The translations under genes were made by a program, and so were the position numbers. Shown in pieces: positions 1 to 7,904 of a stretch of DNA of 64,000 nucleotides. The first letter of the stretch is position 1. Each line of letters starts with the position of its first letter. The DNA comes from Streptomyces akebiae. Lineage in GTDB: Bacteria; Actinomycetota; Actinomycetes; Streptomycetales; Streptomycetaceae. The notes below the pieces were generated by a model. It did not search any database. It saw nothing but the letters and a program-made list of their open reading frames with translations, and was not told the origin of the DNA. The stretch covers positions 9,052,001 to 9,116,000 of the forward strand of contig NZ_CP080647.1 in NCBI RefSeq assembly GCF_019599145.1, written 5' to 3'.

Positions 1-1
1 C

Positions 2-235
2 CGCCGCCGCACCGAGGAAGTGGTGCTCGACGAGATCGTGGCCGGCATCGCGTCCGGGGCGTTCCGCACCGAGGACCCGGACGGTGTCGCGCTGGCGGTT
101 CTCTCCCTCGGCGTCGACGTCAGCCGCTGGTACGCCCCCGGCGGCCACCACACTCCCGTCAGCCTCGGCCGCCGCTACGCGACGCTGGTGCTGGCCATGC
201 TGGGCACCGACCACCGGTCCGCGACCGCAGGCTGA
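2..235 (+). CDS. TetR-family regulator, C-terminal fragment (cut by window edge)
   Basis: The reading frame is open from base 2 and enters from outside the window, so only the last ~77 codons are seen. The text ([16 protein letters not shown], then [16 protein letters not shown] near the stop) looks like the ligand-binding C-terminal half of a TetR/AcrR repressor, where a helix typically carries a GxFR(T/P)xDP element. The DNA-binding half is missing, so the family call rests on this C-terminal pattern alone. No partner gene is visible upstream. Downstream lies transposase debris, so it is probably the last intact gene of its unit. Confidence 0.55.
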   Translation, partial: RRRTEEVVLDEIVAGIASGAFRTEDPDGVALAVLSLGVDVSRWYAPGGHHTPVSLGRRYATLVLAMLGTDHRSATAG

Positions 236-419
236 CCCACGACGTCGGCTCTCTCCCATCACGGTTACGTCGTGCTTGGTCAGCCACGGGCGCTCCGGTT
301 TCCCGGAGAAGTCGAGCACCCGGATGTCGAGTTGGGGATGGTCGGCCTGCCAGACCTCCCTGGGTGCGCCTGCATCGCTCCGGCAGTTCGAACCCACTGA
401 TCGCGGCGGGCCTGCTCGC

Positions 420-650
420 CACATGGCCCTGCGCGCCCTGCTGCGCATTCCGTTGCCCACCGGGCGGACGCCCCGGGCGATCGGCGTCGACGACTTCGCT
501 CTGCGCCGACGACACCACTGTGCCACCGCGGTGATCGACGCCGAGACCCATGAGCGGATCGACGTGTTGCCCGACCGCGCCGCCGACACGCTGGCAGCTT
601 GGCTGCGCGAGCATCCGGGCGTCGAGGTCGTGTGGCCGTGACGGCTCCGT
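420..650 (+). pseudogene. ISL3-family transposase fragment
   Basis: The frame encodes [20 protein letters not shown], then [15 protein letters not shown] and [10 protein letters not shown]. In ISL3 transposases the [10 protein letters not shown] block carries the first catalytic Asp and is followed by exactly this DVLPDR..DTLAAWL..HPGVEVVCRDR order. Here a stop follows VEVVWP at about 639. The expected CRD continuation is found one frame over, so a frameshift has occurred. Only about 75 codons of a ~400-residue protein remain, with no inverted repeats. It is an inactive relic. The ~180 bp before it (from 236) shows no recognisable gene. Confidence 0.7.
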
Positions 651-1007
651 CACGTCCCTCGCGAGCACGAAGGAGCGCTGGACGCGGGCGCGGTTGCTGG
701 GGGCGGCATCCTCCAGGGCGTCCACGGCGCCCGGCCCCGTCGGCGGGCAGGGTCACATCGTGCCGACCGGGCACCACGGCGCGATACAGGTCGTGCTCCT
801 GGACGAACCGCAGTGAGTCAGCGACGCTCAGCATCTTGAACAGCCCGCGCAGCGTGGACGGCTGGACCTCCAGGCCGGCTTCGGACAGCTGGTGCAGCGA
901 CGTCTCGAACTCGAAGCGGCATCGGCGAAAGGAGGTGGCGCAGCAGCCGGGGACGTTGCGGCGCTCCGCCAGGAGGGTGCGCAGTCCGTCGAAGTCCGTC
1001 GTCGTGG
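651..1007. other. Intergenic stretch with unrecognised minus-strand coding-like remnant
   Basis: On the minus strand, immediately after the stop of the SnoaL-like gene, coding-like text can be followed with one frame change (LSEAGLEVQPSTLRGLFKM, then LRFVQEHDLYRAVVPG). It has no start codon and I cannot assign it to a family. It is probably a decayed gene end brought together with the ISL3 fragment. Confidence 0.3.
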
Positions 1008-1400
1008 TTACTGTTCGGCGGCCTCTCGGGCGATCTGCTCGAACTGGGCGCCCATCGCCTCGGACAGGGCCTGGGCGGCGGAGAGCGGACGGACCATCAC
1101 CGTGAACTCGTCGATCTTCCCGTCGTCGTCGAAGTGCAGGAAGTCGCAGCCCTGGAGCTGCTTGCCGGCGACAGTGGCGGTGAAGACGAAGGCGTGATCG
1201 CGGCCGTCGGAATTGGCGATCTCACGGATGTAGGTGAAGTCCTCGAAGACCCGGAGCACACCACGCAGGATCGCCGCGGTGATCGCCTTGCCCGAGTACG
1301 GCTTGAACACGACCGGGCTGGTGAAAACGACGTCGTCGGCCAGTAGAGCGGCCACAGCGTCCAGGTCGCCGCTCTCGACGGCCTTGCGGAAGGGATGCAT
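1008..1400 (-). CDS. SnoaL-like / NTF2-fold protein
   Basis: A 130-residue single-domain protein of the NTF2/SnoaL-like superfamily. It opens with the usual N-terminal helix pattern (RKAVESGDLDAVAALLADDV, then VFTSPV) and continues with beta strands such as AFVFTATVAGKQL and GCDFLHFDDDGKIDEFTVMV, ending in the typical 'MVRPL' strand. Family members are small cone-shaped enzymes or binding proteins, and the substrate cannot be read from sequence. The ATG at 1400 follows a purine-rich AGAGGTGGG. It is divergent from the PadR regulator at 1528 with 127 bp between them, so it is the likely PadR target. Confidence 0.8.
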   Translation of the reverse strand: MHPFRKAVESGDLDAVAALLADDVVFTSPVVFKPYSGKAITAAILRGVLRVFEDFTYIREIANSDGRDHAFVFTATVAGKQLQGCDFLHFDDDGKIDEFTVMVRPLSAAQALSEAMGAQFEQIAREAAEQ

Positions 1401-1490
1401 GAGCCCACCTCTGATACTCAGAAATGTGAATAGGTGTGATGGAGACTAGAGCGCCCGGTCAGGGCTTGTCTACAGCGAAGGAATGGTTTA

Positions 1491-1510
1491 TTAGTCACCT
1501 TGTTGAATAA
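1491..1510 (+). promoter_or_regulatory. Putative PadR operator upstream of padR
   Basis: TTAGTCACCTTGTTGAATAA lies 17 bp before the PadR start in the divergent padR/SnoaL-like intergenic region. An 18/20 identical copy occurs at 5920-5939. The reverse complement of 2127-2140, just after padR, shares the CTTTGTTGA-TAA core. The AT-rich TTATT...AATAA flanks suggest it overlaps the promoters. Its assignment to PadR is inference from position. Confidence 0.45.
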
Positions 1511-1527
1511 TCTGCTAGCGTGCATCC

Positions 1528-2103
1528 ATGGCTTTGCGGAACGCGGTGATGGCCGCGCTGTTGGAGGGCGAGGCGTCCGGATACGACCTCGCGAAGGCGT
1601 TCGACGCGACGGTCGCCAACTTCTGGATGTCGACGCCTCAGCAGCTCTACCGGGAGCTGGATCGCATGGAGGCCGAAGGGCTCGTCACGGCCCGCGTCGT
1701 AGAGCAGGAGCGCCGCCCCAACAAGCGACTGTTCTCCCTGACGGAGGCCGGGCGGAAGGCCGTCCACGCCTACACCGCCGAGCCCTTGGGCAAACCGGCG
1801 GTGATCCGGGACGAGTTGCTGGTCAAGGTGCAGTGCCTGGACGCGGGCGACATGGAAGCGGTCCGGACCGCCATCACCGAGCGCATGGAGTGGGCCACCG
1901 CCAAGCTGGACCGCTACGAGCGGCTCCGGCAGCGCCTGCTCGACGGGCGCTCCGAGGAGGCGTACTTCGCCGAGGCCGAGCGCATCGGCCCGTATCTCAC
2001 CCTGCTGCGCGGGATGTCGTTCGAGCGGGAGAACCTCCAGTGGGGGGACATGGTGCTGCGTAGGCTCGAACGGCGCACGGCCGCGCTCCGCACCGACGGC
2101 TGA
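1528..2103 (+). CDS. PadR-family transcriptional regulator
   Basis: 191 residues. The N-terminal PadR winged helix is clear: ALRNAVMAALLEGEASGYDL, AKAFDATVANFW, QQLYRELDRMEAEGLV and EAGRKAV are its hallmark segments (residues ~1-85). They are followed by the vir_act_alpha C-terminal helical domain (about 95-180) used for dimerisation. PadR proteins usually repress a divergent or adjacent detoxification gene until an inducer binds, and here the SnoaL-like gene is divergent. There is no clear ribosome-binding site before the ATG; the transcript may be leaderless or weakly translated. Confidence 0.9.
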   Translation: MALRNAVMAALLEGEASGYDLAKAFDATVANFWMSTPQQLYRELDRMEAEGLVTARVVEQERRPNKRLFSLTEAGRKAVHAYTAEPLGKPAVIRDELLVKVQCLDAGDMEAVRTAITERMEWATAKLDRYERLRQRLLDGRSEEAYFAEAERIGPYLTLLRGMSFERENLQWGDMVLRRLERRTAALRTDG

Positions 2104-2126
2104 CTTCGGCGATCCTACCCACTCAG

Positions 2127-2140
2127 TTAGTCAACAAAGT
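2127..2140. promoter_or_regulatory. Second copy of the PadR-type motif downstream of padR
   Basis: TTAGTCAACAAAGT, whose reverse complement ACTTTGTTGACTAA matches the core of the sites at 1491 and 5920. It sits 24 bp after the padR stop, in front of the region interrupted by IS21. It may mark the promoter of a gene now lost to the insertion. Confidence 0.3.
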
Positions 2141-2343
2141 TAATATCTGGACGGTCGTGAGCAGCCCGGCCTCTCAGGGCTCGTCGGTCGTTGTCCGAGC
2201 GAGACGTGATGAACAGCCGTCCCCGGCATGAGCGTGCTGCTGAGGGCCAGGACTGGACCCGGGTCGCCCGCAGCAGCGGGCTGTGGATCCGCAGCGTTCC
2301 CATGTCGCGGTGGGAGAGCGGAATGTCCGTCCCCGACCCGTGC

Positions 2344-2354
2344 TGTCGGCGTAC
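2344..2354 (+). repeat. IS21 left terminal inverted repeat
   Basis: TGTCGGCGTAC, the perfect reverse complement of 4699-4709, preceded by the target duplication CGTGC. Confidence 0.9.
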
Positions 2355-2448
2355 ACACGATCGTCCCCGGTCGCGTACGAGTGAAAAGGGCCGTTTGATG
2401 GTGCGGTGAATCGTGGTGCCCGGCAGTCTGCTGCTCGTCCGGTGAAGG

Positions 2449-3888
2449 GTGGCGGAGGGCGGTGACGCGGTGGTTTTGGACCCGCAGCGCTGGCTGGAAC
2501 TGCGGCGGTTCCGTGCTCTGGTCGAGTTAGGAGCGGTCAGTCTGACGGAGGTGGCCAAGGAGACTGGGCTGGACCGCAAGACGGTCCGCAAGTATCTGTC
2601 GAGCACGGCGGCGTCGGTGCCGCCGAGGCGGACGTCGAACGGCCGGCCCCGGAAGAAAGTGGTCGACGAGGTTGCCCCGTTGATCGACGCGATGCTGCGG
2701 GCAGAGATCCTCATCAAGGGCGCCGTGGTGCACGAGCGTCTGGTGAAGGAGTACGGCTCGACGATCAACTATCAGCGGGTCAAGCTCTATCTGCAGGAGG
2801 CACGGCCGCGGATCGCGGGTGAACTGGGCATCGAGCCGCGGGAGTTGGCGGGTATGCACCGCCGCTTCGAGGTGGTTCCCGGGGCCCAGGCTCAGGTCGA
2901 CTGGGGCGACGAAGGCAAGATCCTCGCCCACCTGGGAATCCCGAAGGTCTACTCGTTCCATATGGTGCTGTCGTACTCGCGCGATCCGTTCTGCTGCTTC
3001 ACCACGAGCCAGGACCTGCAGACCTTCTTCGACTGCCACCGGCGGGCGTTTGCGCACTTCGGCGGGGTGCCGATGTCGATCGTCTACGACCGGACCAAGA
3101 CCGTCGTGCGCCGGCACGTCGCCCCGGGCGAGGCGGTGCCGCTGCATCCGGAAGCGGTCGGCTTCGCCGGCCACTACGACTTCGATATCGACGTGCTGGC
3201 CGCCTACCGGCCCACCGGCAAGGGCCGGGTCGAACGCCAGGTGTTGATCGTGCGTGATCACGTGCTGGCCGGCCGGGCGTTCTCCTCGCTCGAGGAGCTG
3301 GATGCCGCCTTCATGGCGTGGGTGCCGCAGCGACGCGCCCGCACCCACGCCACCCACCACGAGGTCATCGGACACCGCGCCGCCCGGGATCACGCCGCCC
3401 TCAAGCCGTTGCCGCCCTCGCCCTATCTGGTGGCCGAGCGGCATCTGCGGCCGGTCGGCAAGGACTGCCTGGTCGCGTTCGGCGGAAACCTCTACTCGGT
3501 GCCCGCCCGCAAGGTCCGCCCGCGTCAGCTGGTCGAGATCAGAGCGACAAAATCCCAGGTCATGCTGCACACGACGGTCCCCGATGCCAGCGGCGAGACC
3601 CTGCTGTCCAGCCATCCGCGGGCAGTCGGCCGCGGCGTGGTCGTCAAGCAGGACGAGCACTGGGATGGCCTGCCGACCGGCAAGAACCGCCGCACCACGA
3701 CGGGCGACGAGCCGCCACCACCGCGGAGCGAGTCCTCTGTGTCCGGTCGCATCGGGCCGTTGCAGGCCCTGTTGAACCGGGCCGCTGCAACCCAGATCGA
3801 GGTCGGGAGACGGCCGTTGTCGGTCTATGACGAACTGACCGGCACCCGGCCCTTCACCACCAACTCCCCGTCGAAGGAGTCGTCTTGA
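2449..3888 (+). CDS. istA: IS21-family transposase IstA
   Basis: 479 residues. It has an N-terminal helix-turn-helix (VSLTEVAKETGLDRKTVRKY, residues ~28-47) followed by an rve/DDE integrase core: QAQVDWGDEGKI carries the first Asp, IVYDRTKTVV the second, and the GKGRVERQV segment the catalytic Glu. A Mu-type C-terminal beta domain follows. IstA binds the element ends and cuts and joins DNA with IstB as the ATP-dependent helper. The start is GTG, and another GTG 21 bp downstream is possible. Its last codon overlaps istB in the string TTGA, so the two are translationally coupled. Confidence 0.95.
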   Translation: MAEGGDAVVLDPQRWLELRRFRALVELGAVSLTEVAKETGLDRKTVRKYLSSTAASVPPRRTSNGRPRKKVVDEVAPLIDAMLRAEILIKGAVVHERLVKEYGSTINYQRVKLYLQEARPRIAGELGIEPRELAGMHRRFEVVPGAQAQVDWGDEGKILAHLGIPKVYSFHMVLSYSRDPFCCFTTSQDLQTFFDCHRRAFAHFGGVPMSIVYDRTKTVVRRHVAPGEAVPLHPEAVGFAGHYDFDIDVLAAYRPTGKGRVERQVLIVRDHVLAGRAFSSLEELDAAFMAWVPQRRARTHATHHEVIGHRAARDHAALKPLPPSPYLVAERHLRPVGKDCLVAFGGNLYSVPARKVRPRQLVEIRATKSQVMLHTTVPDASGETLLSSHPRAVGRGVVVKQDEHWDGLPTGKNRRTTTGDEPPPPRSESSVSGRIGPLQALLNRAAATQIEVGRRPLSVYDELTGTRPFTTNSPSKESS

Positions 3889-4655
3889 GCGAGCTGACCG
3901 GCAACCGCATCCGCACCACGGCCGGCAAGCTCGGCCTGCCCCACCTCGCGGAAACCATCAACGAATACGCCCGCCGGGCCGACGAGGCGAAGATGGGCTA
4001 CCTCGACTTCCTCGACCTGGTCCTGTGCGAAGAACTCGCCGTCCGCGACGACCGCTGCTTCCGCCAGGGCCTGCGGCTGTCGAAGCTGCCGCACCACAAG
4101 ACGCTGGACGAGTACGACTTCTCCTTCCAGCCCGAGCTCGACCCTCGCAAGGTCAAAGACCTCGCCAGCCTCTCCTTCGTCGACGGCAAGGCGAACGCCG
4201 CGCTGCTGGGGCCACCCGGGGTGGGCAAGACGCATATCGCCGTCGCTCTCGCGGTCGCGGCCTGCCGGGCCGGCTACTCGATCTACTTCACCAGCCTCGA
4301 CGACATGGTCCGCAGCCTGAAGGCCGCCGAAGCGGCAGGCCGACTGGTCAACAAACTCGGCACCTACCTGCGGCCGAGCGTCCTCGTGGTCGACGAAGTG
4401 GGCTACCAGCCCCTCGAACGCGCCGAGGCGAACCTGGTCTTCCAGGTCATCTCCAAGCGCTACGAGAAGGGCTCCATCATCCTGACCTCGAACAAGACCT
4501 TCAGCGAATGGGGCCAGGTCTTCGGCGACGAGGTCCTCGCCACCGCCATCCTCGACCGCCTCCTGCACCACTGCGAAGTGATCGCGATCAACGGCCCGAG
4601 CTACCGGCTCAAGAACCGCCTCCAGGCCATCGAGCGAGAGACCGACGTGGCCTAA
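3885..4655 (+). CDS. istB: IS21-family helper ATPase IstB
   Basis: 256 residues of the IstB/DnaC-like AAA+ family. The Walker A motif is LLGPPGVGKTHIA and Walker B is VLVVDEVGYQPL; sensor-like IILTSNKTFSEWG follows. IstB oligomerises on target DNA and activates the IstA transposome, giving target selection. The TTG start lies within the istA stop region (TTGA overlap), the standard IS21 arrangement. Length and domain order are normal, so the protein should be functional. Confidence 0.95.
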   Translation: MSELTGNRIRTTAGKLGLPHLAETINEYARRADEAKMGYLDFLDLVLCEELAVRDDRCFRQGLRLSKLPHHKTLDEYDFSFQPELDPRKVKDLASLSFVDGKANAALLGPPGVGKTHIAVALAVAACRAGYSIYFTSLDDMVRSLKAAEAAGRLVNKLGTYLRPSVLVVDEVGYQPLERAEANLVFQVISKRYEKGSIILTSNKTFSEWGQVFGDEVLATAILDRLLHHCEVIAINGPSYRLKNRLQAIERETDVA

Positions 4656-4698
4656 CAACTGGGGACATTCAAACGTACCGGCCCAGCCCGAAGGGAGA

Positions 4699-4709
4699 GT
4701 ACGCCGACA
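4699..4709 (-). repeat. IS21 right terminal inverted repeat
   Basis: GTACGCCGACA, the perfect inverted copy of 2344-2354, followed by the target duplication CGTGC at 4710-4714. Confidence 0.9.
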
Positions 4710-5043
4710 CGTGCCAACGGACGGGCGGTCAGCAGCCGGAGCACGGCAACGGCCGGCCCTGCCTGAGCGGTCAGGTCCCTGCCTACCTGCGCACAGGCCG
4801 CACGGTGAGTGTCGTGCGGACCTTCCATCCGATGCTGTCCACCCTGGGGGACTTTGGATCGACCGGACGATCCGCACGCCGAGGTCGGTCTGCTGCCACC
4901 GTCCTTCGCCCCCTCGTCCGCGTCGGCCAGCCGATGAGCAGCTTGCGGTGGTGACTGGCGGGGTCGATGTCGGACTGACGTAGAACACCCGGTGAACAGC
5001 AGTTCGGCGCGAGGAGCCGCCGGCGTCGTCGCAAGCCGGAGCG
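4710..5043. other. Right flank of the IS21 insertion; no gene recognised
   Basis: About 330 bp between the IS21 end and the stop of the SGNH hydrolase. Neither strand gives a recognisable protein. Joined to the left flank (2104-2343) it would restore the pre-insertion sequence, which also shows no convincing intact gene. Confidence 0.5.
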
Positions 5044-5850
5044 TCACACCGATGGGGAGGTGTCCTCAGCGGACGCGGCCACCGGAAGCAGTGCCGGCCG
5101 CTTGGCCTGACGGCCGTCGCCGGAGGATCGGCCACGCAGGCGGCGGCCGATCCAAGGGCCGAGGAAGGTGCCGGCCCAACGCAGTTCGGCACCCACGGTC
5201 CTCCAGGCAGAGATGTCTGTCCCCTCGGCCGGAAGGGGAAGGGTCCACTTGTCGTCGCTGCCCGGCAGGCCGAGCGCCTGGGCCACGGCAGCCGCGATGC
5301 GCGCGTGTCCCAGCGGGCCGGCGTGCAGCCGGTCGGCACTCCACAACCGCGGATCGGTCGCCGCCGCGTGCGCGGCCGTCTCCGCCACCACCACGCCGTG
5401 GCGGTCGGCGGCCTCCCGGATGCGCGCGTTGAGTGCGAGAACACGGTGACCGATCGGGCGGGCCAGCGGCGTGATGCGACCGACATCCGGAAACATGAGG
5501 GTCGCGACGGTGGCGCCCTGCGCGGTGAGGGCGGCGAACATCGCCTCGACATGGCCGGCCACCTCGTCGGGGTCGCAGCCCGGGCGCAGCGCATCGTTGA
5601 CTCCAGCCACCACGGTGGCGAGGTCGGGCCGCATCGCGAGAGCCGGAGCCAGCTGCTCGGCGCGCACCTGACCGGCCTTACGGCCGCGCACCGCGAGGTT
5701 GGCGTAGAGCAGGCCGGGGCTGTGGCGGGCGACCTGCTCGGCGAGCCGGTCCGCCCAGCCCCGAAGACCACGGACGTCGTCGCCGTCCCCGAGCCCCTCG
5801 GTGTGACTGTCACCCAGGGCGACATAGCGCAGGTACCCACTGCTCGACAC
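5044..5850 (-). CDS. SGNH/GDSL-family hydrolase (esterase/lipase)
   Basis: 268 residues with the four SGNH blocks: block I YVALGDSHTEGLG carries the nucleophilic Ser, block II ANLAVRGRKA the oxyanion Gly, block III VVAGVNDALRP the Asn, and block V DRLHAGPLGHARIA the catalytic Asp/His pair. Family members hydrolyse esters of lipids, sugars or small molecules; the substrate here is unknown. No signal peptide is apparent, so it is probably cytoplasmic. A palindromic operator-like site lies 59-84 bp upstream, matching motifs around padR, so PadR may also control this gene. Confidence 0.88.
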   Translation of the reverse strand: MSSSGYLRYVALGDSHTEGLGDGDDVRGLRGWADRLAEQVARHSPGLLYANLAVRGRKAGQVRAEQLAPALAMRPDLATVVAGVNDALRPGCDPDEVAGHVEAMFAALTAQGATVATLMFPDVGRITPLARPIGHRVLALNARIREAADRHGVVVAETAAHAAATDPRLWSADRLHAGPLGHARIAAAVAQALGLPGSDDKWTLPLPAEGTDISAWRTVGAELRWAGTFLGPWIGRRLRGRSSGDGRQAKRPALLPVAASAEDTSPSV

Positions 5851-5908
5851 GCGGCCGACCGCCTCTCGTCAACGCTGCTGATAGAAGTGGCACACGGCCA
5901 TCGATAAA

Positions 5909-5934
5909 CAACTATGCGCTTAGTCGCATTGTTG
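5909..5934. promoter_or_regulatory. 26-bp palindromic operator upstream of the SGNH hydrolase
   Basis: CAACTATGCG-CTTAGT-CGCATTGTTG, with arms complementary except for one central T/T pair. The right half overlaps TTAGTCGCATTGTTGAATAA (5920-5939), which is 18/20 identical to the site in front of padR. Confidence 0.55.
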
Positions 5935-6021
5935 AATAAGACGATAGCTGCGGGCTCACCTTCCTGCAAAGTCGACTGCGTACCGCCACCACCTGGATCA
6001 ACCACGCCAACGCCGTCGCAT

Positions 6022-6068
6022 GCACGGCTGGGCCCCGCCCGCTTTCAGCGGACAGGGCCCAGCCGTGC
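6022..6068 (-). terminator. Transcription terminator after the beta-propeller gene
   Basis: Perfect 14-bp inverted repeat GCACGGCTGGGCCC / GGGCCCAGCCGTGC with a 19-nt loop, starting 13 bp downstream of the stop at 6081. No U-tract, as is usual in streptomycetes. Confidence 0.75.
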
Positions 6069-6080
6069 TCCGGCCGTACG

Positions 6081-7028
6081 TCACACCAACGACACGGACA
6101 CCGCGTTGTAAGGCGTGTTCTCATCCCGGTCCGGGGTGGTGAAGCGGGAGTTGGGGAGGTACAGCCGACCCTGGTAGGAGGCGGCTGTGGTGGGCAGGTC
6201 GAAGCGGTCGTCCCTGATCACCCCGACCGCGGTGCCCCGCGTACCCGACCGGTTGAGCCGGATCACGTCCACCTGGTTGGGGTTGGGCTGGACGACGTAG
6301 AGGGTGCGGCCGACGAGTACGAGCCCGTCGCCGCTGGGCAGTGTGGTGTCACCCAGGTCCACCTTGCGGGCTACGCCGGTGCGGGGGTCGACGCGCATCA
6401 GCGAACCGCCGTCGACGGCCGCGTTGGTGACGAGCAGGGCGCTGCCGTCGGGGGTGAGCGAGATGCCGTTGGACGTGAAGCCGGACTGCACCCAGTCACC
6501 GCTCAGCGTGAGGCTCTCCGGGGCGCCGATACGGCCCTTCCTGCCGAGCGGCAGCTTGAAAAGCCGCGCGCTGAACGACTCGGTGAACCAGGCGGCGTCG
6601 CGGGCGAGCAGGACGTCGTTGACGAAACTGCCCTCCCCTGCGACCACGTGGTTGGCGAGCAGCGCGCCACTGTGGGCGTCGACGACCCGCAGTTCGCCAC
6701 TGCTGCCGCCTGCCAGGAACAGCCGGCCCCAGGAGTCGACCTTCAGGCCGACTGTCATGCGCCCCAGGCCGCGGTGGACGACCTTGCCCTTGCCGCTCGC
6801 GAGGTTCACCCGGTACACGCCGCCGGTGGCGATCGATCCGAAGTAGGCGTACGGCGCGGAGCCGATCGCGACTCCCTCCGGTCCCCAGCCGTTGGGCAGC
6901 GAGAACTCCCCGGGCCAGGATCTGGCGGCGGTGCCCGGGGCGGCCTGTGCCGTACCACCGATCAGGGCCGTCGCTCCCAGGGCGATGCCCGCGCCGAGAA
7001 GCTGCCTGCGTGCGAGAGAACCTGTCAT
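6081..7028 (-). CDS. Exported SMP-30/gluconolactonase-like beta-propeller protein
   Basis: 315 residues from the ATG at 7028, chosen because GAAGGA sits 7 nt upstream; an in-frame start 24 bp earlier lacks this. The N-terminus SLARRQLLGAGIALGATALI ending in GGTAQAA is a twin-arginine-like signal (RRQLLG) with an AxA cleavage site. The mature part has repeated blades with SMP-30/NHL texture (GWGPEGVAIG, GLKVDSWGRLFLAGG, TSNGISLTPDGSALLVTN, LPSGDGLVLVGRTLYVV). It should be a secreted six-bladed propeller, either a sugar-lactone or small-ester hydrolase or a binding protein. Some databases label relatives superoxide dismutase, which nothing in the sequence supports. Confidence 0.8.
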   Translation of the reverse strand: MTGSLARRQLLGAGIALGATALIGGTAQAAPGTAARSWPGEFSLPNGWGPEGVAIGSAPYAYFGSIATGGVYRVNLASGKGKVVHRGLGRMTVGLKVDSWGRLFLAGGSSGELRVVDAHSGALLANHVVAGEGSFVNDVLLARDAAWFTESFSARLFKLPLGRKGRIGAPESLTLSGDWVQSGFTSNGISLTPDGSALLVTNAAVDGGSLMRVDPRTGVARKVDLGDTTLPSGDGLVLVGRTLYVVQPNPNQVDVIRLNRSGTRGTAVGVIRDDRFDLPTTAASYQGRLYLPNSRFTTPDRDENTPYNAVSVSLV

Positions 7029-7398
7029 CGATCGTCCTTCCACGGAAAACAAGACGGGCCGTGCCGGTCCGGCTGGGCTCCTGGATCAATTATTGAGAGT
7101 TCAAGCATCTGCGCACAGCGACGAATGTCCTGACTCTCCTCGGTCCATCGGACGGAAAGCCGCCGGGCTGGTGGGGGCGCGGCCCGCGAAGGCGCGCCAT
7201 TCGACAGCGGGCCGACCTGGCGAGGCTGAACGTCGTGCCCGGGGTACGTCATTCGTCCTTGCTTCCGGCGCTCATCTCCGGGGTCTCTGTCCAAGCGGGC
7301 ACCGCTGGGTCATCATCCGAGAAACCTGCCGGCCGCAGTGGTGCGACCGGCGTGAGTACGGTGTCGGCTGAGCGCCGCACCGGGAGGGCGAGCCGGTC
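7029..7398. other. Intergenic region; promoter side of the beta-propeller gene
   Basis: No gene is recognised. An AT-rich patch at about 7085-7105 (ATTATTGAGAGTTCAAGC) is the likely promoter/operator of the leftward gene. Its TTCAAGC element recurs at 8525-8531 near the TetR gene. Confidence 0.4.
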
Positions 7399-7581
7399 AT
7401 GAGCGTGCGGCGACCGCACATCGAACCGGGCAGGCTGTTCATCGGCGGAGAGTGGCGGGACGCGGAGTCCAGGGAGCGGTGCGTCGTCGTCGCCCGTCGA
7501 CCGGCAGAGTCGTCACCACGGTCGCGGAGGCCGACGGGGCGGATGCAGCCGCCGCGGTGGCCGCCGCCCGCGAGGCCTGAG
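7399..7581 (+). pseudogene. Aldehyde dehydrogenase, N-terminal fragment
   Basis: Begins ATG with PGRLFIGGEWRDAESRE, a textbook ALDH N-terminus. After a frameshift near 7490 it continues PSTGRVVTTVAEADGADAAA and VAAAREA before a stop at 7581. This is only the first ~60 of ~480 residues. No catalytic Cys or cofactor site remains, so the gene is dead. It abuts another fragment on the opposite strand. Confidence 0.8.
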
Positions 7582-7589
7582 TGTCACGC

Positions 7590-7892
7590 CGACCTTCGCG
7601 GTCGGCACGGCCCCGTCGTGCACTTCTTGGCCGGCAGCCCGGGATGACGGTACGTCACCCCGGTGAACGGGCGGGCCGAGTCGGGTCGTCGAGATGCGGC
7701 CCGCGAGATGGCCGACGTGGTGCGGCCCTCCGGCATGGGCTTCGTCGCGGCGAGGCCGTACGCCTCCATCTAAAAGTAGTGGTCCATGACGGAGAGTCGG
7801 CTGATGCCGGCCTCCTCCGCGGCCGGCTCGGGTCCGAGGGCGGCCGGGCCGCCGGAAGGGTCGAAACGGGTGACGTGTACGCCCAGTCGCAT
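7590..7892 (-). pseudogene. Luciferase-like (LLM) F420/FMN oxidoreductase, N-terminal fragment
   Basis: From ATG 7892 it reads MRLGVHVTRFDPSGGPAALG and AEEAGISRLSVMDHYF, the typical start of LLM-class F420-dependent oxidoreductases. A TAG then stands where relatives have Gln (HYFQM), consistent with a single CAG-to-TAG change. Text resumes with GVTYRHPGLPAKKCTT, matching the conserved GVTYRHPGLLAKxVTT. Internal residues are degraded and the remaining ~200 residues are absent. It may once have been divergent from or co-regulated with the neighbouring TetR gene. Confidence 0.8.
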
Positions 7893-7904
7893 GCGGTCTC
7901 CAGT

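Larger units (their letters stand above)
2344..4709 (+). mobile_element. Complete IS21-family insertion sequence
   Basis: 2366 bp carrying istA and istB. The ends are perfect 11-bp inverted repeats: TGTCGGCGTAC at 2344-2354 and GTACGCCGACA at 4699-4709, starting with the TG..CA typical of IS21. The element is flanked by a direct duplication CGTGC (2339-2343 and 4710-4714), a typical IS21 target-site size. Both genes are open, so the element looks recent and potentially active. Confidence 0.93.

Noticed and set aside
3825..6005. Long minus-strand open frame (726 codons) crossing istB and the SGNH gene
   Set aside because: It spans an IS21 end and two real genes; its composition is the Arg/Ser/Pro-rich type expected opposite high-GC genes.
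6081..7028. Superoxide dismutase label used for relatives of the propeller protein
   Set aside because: No metal-binding SOD motif; blades fit SMP-30/NHL-type propellers.
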